Positions 5,705 to 7,059 of a DNA stretch of 7,059 nucleotides are shown here, piece by piece. The stretch is from assembly GCA_903825265.1 (NCBI GenBank), contig CAIJZW010000080.1, positions 1 through 7,059 on the forward strand. The letters run 5' to 3'. Within the stretch, counting starts at the first letter, position 1; each line of letters starts with the position of its first letter. This DNA comes from an uncultured bacterium. GTDB lineage: Bacteria > Patescibacteriota > Minisyncoccia > Phycocordibacterales > UBA9973. Position numbers and translations under genes: made by a program. The notes under the pieces were generated by a model. That model did no database searches and was not told the origin of the DNA. It worked only from the letters and a program-made list of their open reading frames with translations.

Positions 5705-6292
5705 TTATTGATTATATTCTCCTGGTAAAAAAGAAACTGTATTAAAAGGAAGGAGTCTTAGAAATGCTCTACCTACCATTAATTTTTTAGGAAGAATTCC
5801 CCACGCTCTAGAGTCTGAGCTTCTATTTCTATTGTCTCCCATGACAAAGTATTCATCATCTTTTGTTGTATATTCTTCTCCTGTAAAAATCTTTTCATTA
5901 ATATAAGGTTCCACCATTTTAAATCCTTCTGGATGTTCTTTGTTTGTAATTGTCACTTCTCCATTATTAATAGTTATTTTTTCATTTGGAAGCCCTATGA
6001 TTCTTTTTATAAAATATCTTTTTGTATCTCCTGGATATTTAAAAATAACAACATCACCTCTATGAGCTTTACCTAAGATATATGATATTTCGTCAACTAT
6101 TAAATATTGACCGTTATCAAAAGTAGGGAACATAGACTCGCCTGAAACTACGAATGGTTGCGCTATCCACATACGAATAGGGATAACTATAACAAGAGCC
6201 ATAACTGCAAATTTAACTAAATCCCAACCATTCTCTAAAAATTCTTTAAATTTTGATTTGTTAGGAACATTTTCATTTTTATTATTTTCCAT
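5705..6292 (-). CDS. lepB: Signal peptidase I
   Basis: A 195-aa type I signal peptidase that cleaves signal peptides from exported proteins at the outer face of the cytoplasmic membrane. After a short polar N-terminus there is one membrane anchor (about 25-45, VKFAVMALVIVIPIRMWI), as in Gram-positive-type enzymes. Box B is SGESMFPTF with nucleophile Ser53, box D is YFIKRIIG with general base Lys96, and box E is MGDNRNRSSDSR (151-162). The length matches compact single-anchor family members. It is the first gene of the lepB-hisS-def-fmt operon, with a consensus -10 box 25 bp before the ATG. The ATG lies in an AT-rich leader with no Shine-Dalgarno site. Confidence 0.95.
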   Translation of the reverse strand: MENNKNENVPNKSKFKEFLENGWDLVKFAVMALVIVIPIRMWIAQPFVVSGESMFPTFDNGQYLIVDEISYILGKAHRGDVVIFKYPGDTKRYFIKRIIGLPNEKITINNGEVTITNKEHPEGFKMVEPYINEKIFTGEEYTTKDDEYFVMGDNRNRSSDSRAWGILPKKLMVGRAFLRLLPFNTVSFLPGEYNQ

Positions 6293-6317
6293 ATATGGCT
6301 TTTATTTTACCACACAA

Positions 6318-6323
6318 ATTATA
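6318..6323 (-). promoter_or_regulatory. -10 box of the lepB-hisS-def-fmt operon
   Basis: On the minus strand this is a perfect TATAAT, placing the transcription start near 6311 and giving a leader of about 19 nt before the lepB ATG. No convincing -35 box is present at 16-18 bp (the hexamers are A-rich, such as AACAAA at 6346-6341), so the promoter may be weak alone or depend on a factor bound upstream. Confidence 0.65.
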
Positions 6324-6353
6324 TTGACAGAATATGTTTTTTTGTTGTGTAGT
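6324..6353 (+). promoter_or_regulatory. Candidate plus-strand promoter in the divergent region
   Basis: A perfect TTGACA (6324-6329) directly abuts the minus-strand lepB -10 box. With an 18-bp spacer it meets TGTAGT (6348-6353, four of six matches to TATAAT). Transcription would start near 6360, inside the left arm of the inverted repeat, and could read through that structure towards pth. The -10 is imperfect, so activity is uncertain. Confidence 0.4.
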
Positions 6354-6372
6354 GTATTTTAGCTGTTGTGTA
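6343..6372. repeat. 9-bp direct repeat with 21-bp period in the divergent promoter region
   Basis: TGTTGTGTA occurs at 6343-6351 and again at 6364-6372, a period of 21 bp or two helical turns. A related inverted copy (TTGTGTGG on the minus strand, 6317-6310) sits at the expected lepB transcription start. Repeats on the same face of the helix next to promoter boxes suggest binding sites for a regulator. No known operator consensus is recognised. Confidence 0.4.
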
Positions 6373-6401
6373 ACTATGGGAGATGCCTAACAGCTAAAAT
6401 A
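6355..6401. other. Perfect 13-bp inverted repeat with a 21-nt loop (structured element)
   Basis: TATTTTAGCTGTT (6355-6367) is the exact reverse complement of AACAGCTAAAATA (6389-6401). The loop is GTGTAACTATGGGAGATGCC plus T (6368-6388), richer in G than its surroundings. The right side (TGGTTTTAAATTTTATTTTT) is T-rich, so on the plus strand it could act as a weak terminator, attenuator or the 5' hairpin of a small RNA. It could equally be an operator. A four-codon frame (ATG at 6376 to TAA at 6388-6390) lies in the loop and is probably accidental. No Rfam-type family is recognised. Confidence 0.55.
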
Positions 6402-6436
6402 TGGTTTTAAATTTTATTTTTATATGATTAATTTTA

Positions 6437-6452
6437 TGTTACAATAAAAATC
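6437..6452 (+). promoter_or_regulatory. Extended -10 promoter of pth, probably leaderless
   Basis: TGTTACAAT (6437-6445) is an extended -10 element: TG, one base, then TACAAT with five of six matches to TATAAT. It ends 7 bp before the pth ATG, so transcription would begin at or next to the A of the start codon. No good -35 is seen (T-rich sequence near 6417-6422), as is common for extended -10 promoters. Confidence 0.6.
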
Positions 6453-7040
6453 ATGACGCTAATTGTTGGACTTGGAAATCCAGGGAAAGAATATGAGAAT
6501 ACTCGGCATAATGCTGGAAGAATTATTTTAGAAAAAATTGCGAAAGTAAATGATTTTTCAGAATGGAAAGATGATTTGAAATTAAAATCTTTTAGAGCAA
6601 AAGGAGAAATAGACGGAGATAAGTTTGATTTTCTTTTGCCTAATACTTTTATGAATAATTCAGGGAATGCAGTTTGTCAGATTATAGACGATAAAAAGAA
6701 ATTGAAAAATTTAGTAGTAGTATATGATGATTTGGATTTACCTCTCGGTAGTTTAAAAATATCTTACGATAGAAGCTCAGGAGGGCATAATGGTCTTGAA
6801 TCTATTATAAAAAAAGTAAAGTCAAAAGAATTTGTTCGTGTTCGTATTGGTGTTTCTCCTTCTACTCCTACTGGTAAATTCAGAAAGCCAAAAGGGGAAG
6901 AAGCTGTTCTTAAATTTTTACTAGGTTCTTTCAAGGAAGATGAATTAAAAACAATAAAAAATCTATCAAAAAAAGTAGCTGAAATAATTACTATGGTTTC
7001 ATCTGAAGGTAAAGATAAAGCAATGACATTATATAATTAA
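6453..7040 (+). CDS. pth: Peptidyl-tRNA hydrolase
   Basis: A complete 195-aa enzyme that releases tRNA from peptidyl-tRNA dropped by stalled ribosomes. Family signatures are in place: LIVGLGNPGKEYENTRHNAG (3-22), TFMNNSG (65-71), VVYDDLDLPLG (89-99) and GGHNGL (110-115). By alignment with the E. coli enzyme the active-site residues are Asn9, His19, Asn68, Asp92 and Asn113, all present. The substrate-lid part after RIGVSPS (131-137) carries a short extra loop (TPTGKFRKPKGEE). The ATG at 6453 gives the standard start, with the first strand beginning at residue 2, and no Shine-Dalgarno site precedes it. The gene is divergent from lepB. Nothing resembling a terminator is visible in the 19 bases left after its stop. 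Confidence 0.96.
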   Translation: MTLIVGLGNPGKEYENTRHNAGRIILEKIAKVNDFSEWKDDLKLKSFRAKGEIDGDKFDFLLPNTFMNNSGNAVCQIIDDKKKLKNLVVVYDDLDLPLGSLKISYDRSSGGHNGLESIIKKVKSKEFVRVRIGVSPSTPTGKFRKPKGEEAVLKFLLGSFKEDELKTIKNLSKKVAEIITMVSSEGKDKAMTLYN

Positions 7041-7059
7041 TAATTTAGATAGAATTAAA

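Noticed and set aside
5703..5722. GGAG upstream of hisS as a Shine-Dalgarno site
   Set aside because: It is 16 nt from the ATG, beyond effective spacing, and is part of the lepB codons for PGEYN.
6376..6390. Four-codon open frame in the loop of the inverted repeat (M-G-D-A)
   Set aside because: It is too short to distinguish from chance and has no ribosome binding site. It is noted only because it sits entirely in the loop region.
150..7040. UGA recoded as glycine, as in some Candidate Phyla Radiation lineages
   Set aside because: All ten genes are full-length under the standard bacterial code, use ordinary GGN glycine codons and stop at TAA. No gene needs UGA readthrough.
1..7059. CRISPR array, transposon ends, tRNA or rRNA genes, toxin-antitoxin or defence system
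   Set aside because: No regularly spaced repeats, transposase motifs, cloverleaf or rRNA-like sequence, and no unassigned gene pair of that type. Apart from one unknown membrane protein, the genes belong to recognised families.

Overview
The window is a compact, strongly AT-rich stretch of bacterial chromosome with ten genes, almost no spare DNA, and TAA as the only stop codon. Gene size, composition, short intergenic gaps, absence of Shine-Dalgarno sites and the divergent but complete housekeeping proteins together suggest a reduced-genome bacterium of the Candidate Phyla Radiation (Patescibacteria, Parcubacteria-like). That assignment is an inference from general resemblance, because no marker such as 16S rRNA is present. 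The full-length genes read cleanly with the standard bacterial code. Nothing suggests UGA recoding.

Left part, plus strand (1-3001): the end of an upstream transcription unit (a hairpin terminator at 1-30), a single cold-shock-domain gene with its own strong terminator, then a tight run of an unrecognised two-helix membrane protein with a charged tail (425-808), an L-lactate permease family transporter (831-2330), a DUF167/YggU protein (2335-2580) and a short ribosome hibernation factor (2615-3001). The hibernation factor has its own consensus-like promoter overlapping the stop codon of the DUF167 gene, so it can be expressed apart from the transporter genes.

Middle, minus strand (6292 down to 2998): lepB-hisS-def-fmt, four genes separated by 1 to 4 bases and evidently one operon. 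It joins initiator-tRNA formylation (Fmt), removal of the formyl group (Def), histidyl-tRNA charging (HisS) and signal peptide removal (LepB). The operon runs head-on into hpf. The last codons of fmt and hpf overlap by 4 bp, and each gene carries, inside its coding region, a hairpin plus T-run placed to terminate transcription of the other.

Right part: a 160-bp divergent intergenic region (6293-6452) between lepB (minus) and pth (plus). It holds a consensus minus-strand TATAAT, an abutting plus-strand TTGACA, a 9-bp direct repeat with a 21-bp period, a perfect 13-bp inverted repeat around a relatively G-rich 21-nt loop, and an extended -10 box so close to the pth ATG that its mRNA is probably leaderless. 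Pth recycles peptidyl-tRNA, so most genes here concern translation and protein maturation. The most interesting unexplained item is the structured element in this divergent region. I found no CRISPR array, mobile element, tRNA, rRNA or defence system.
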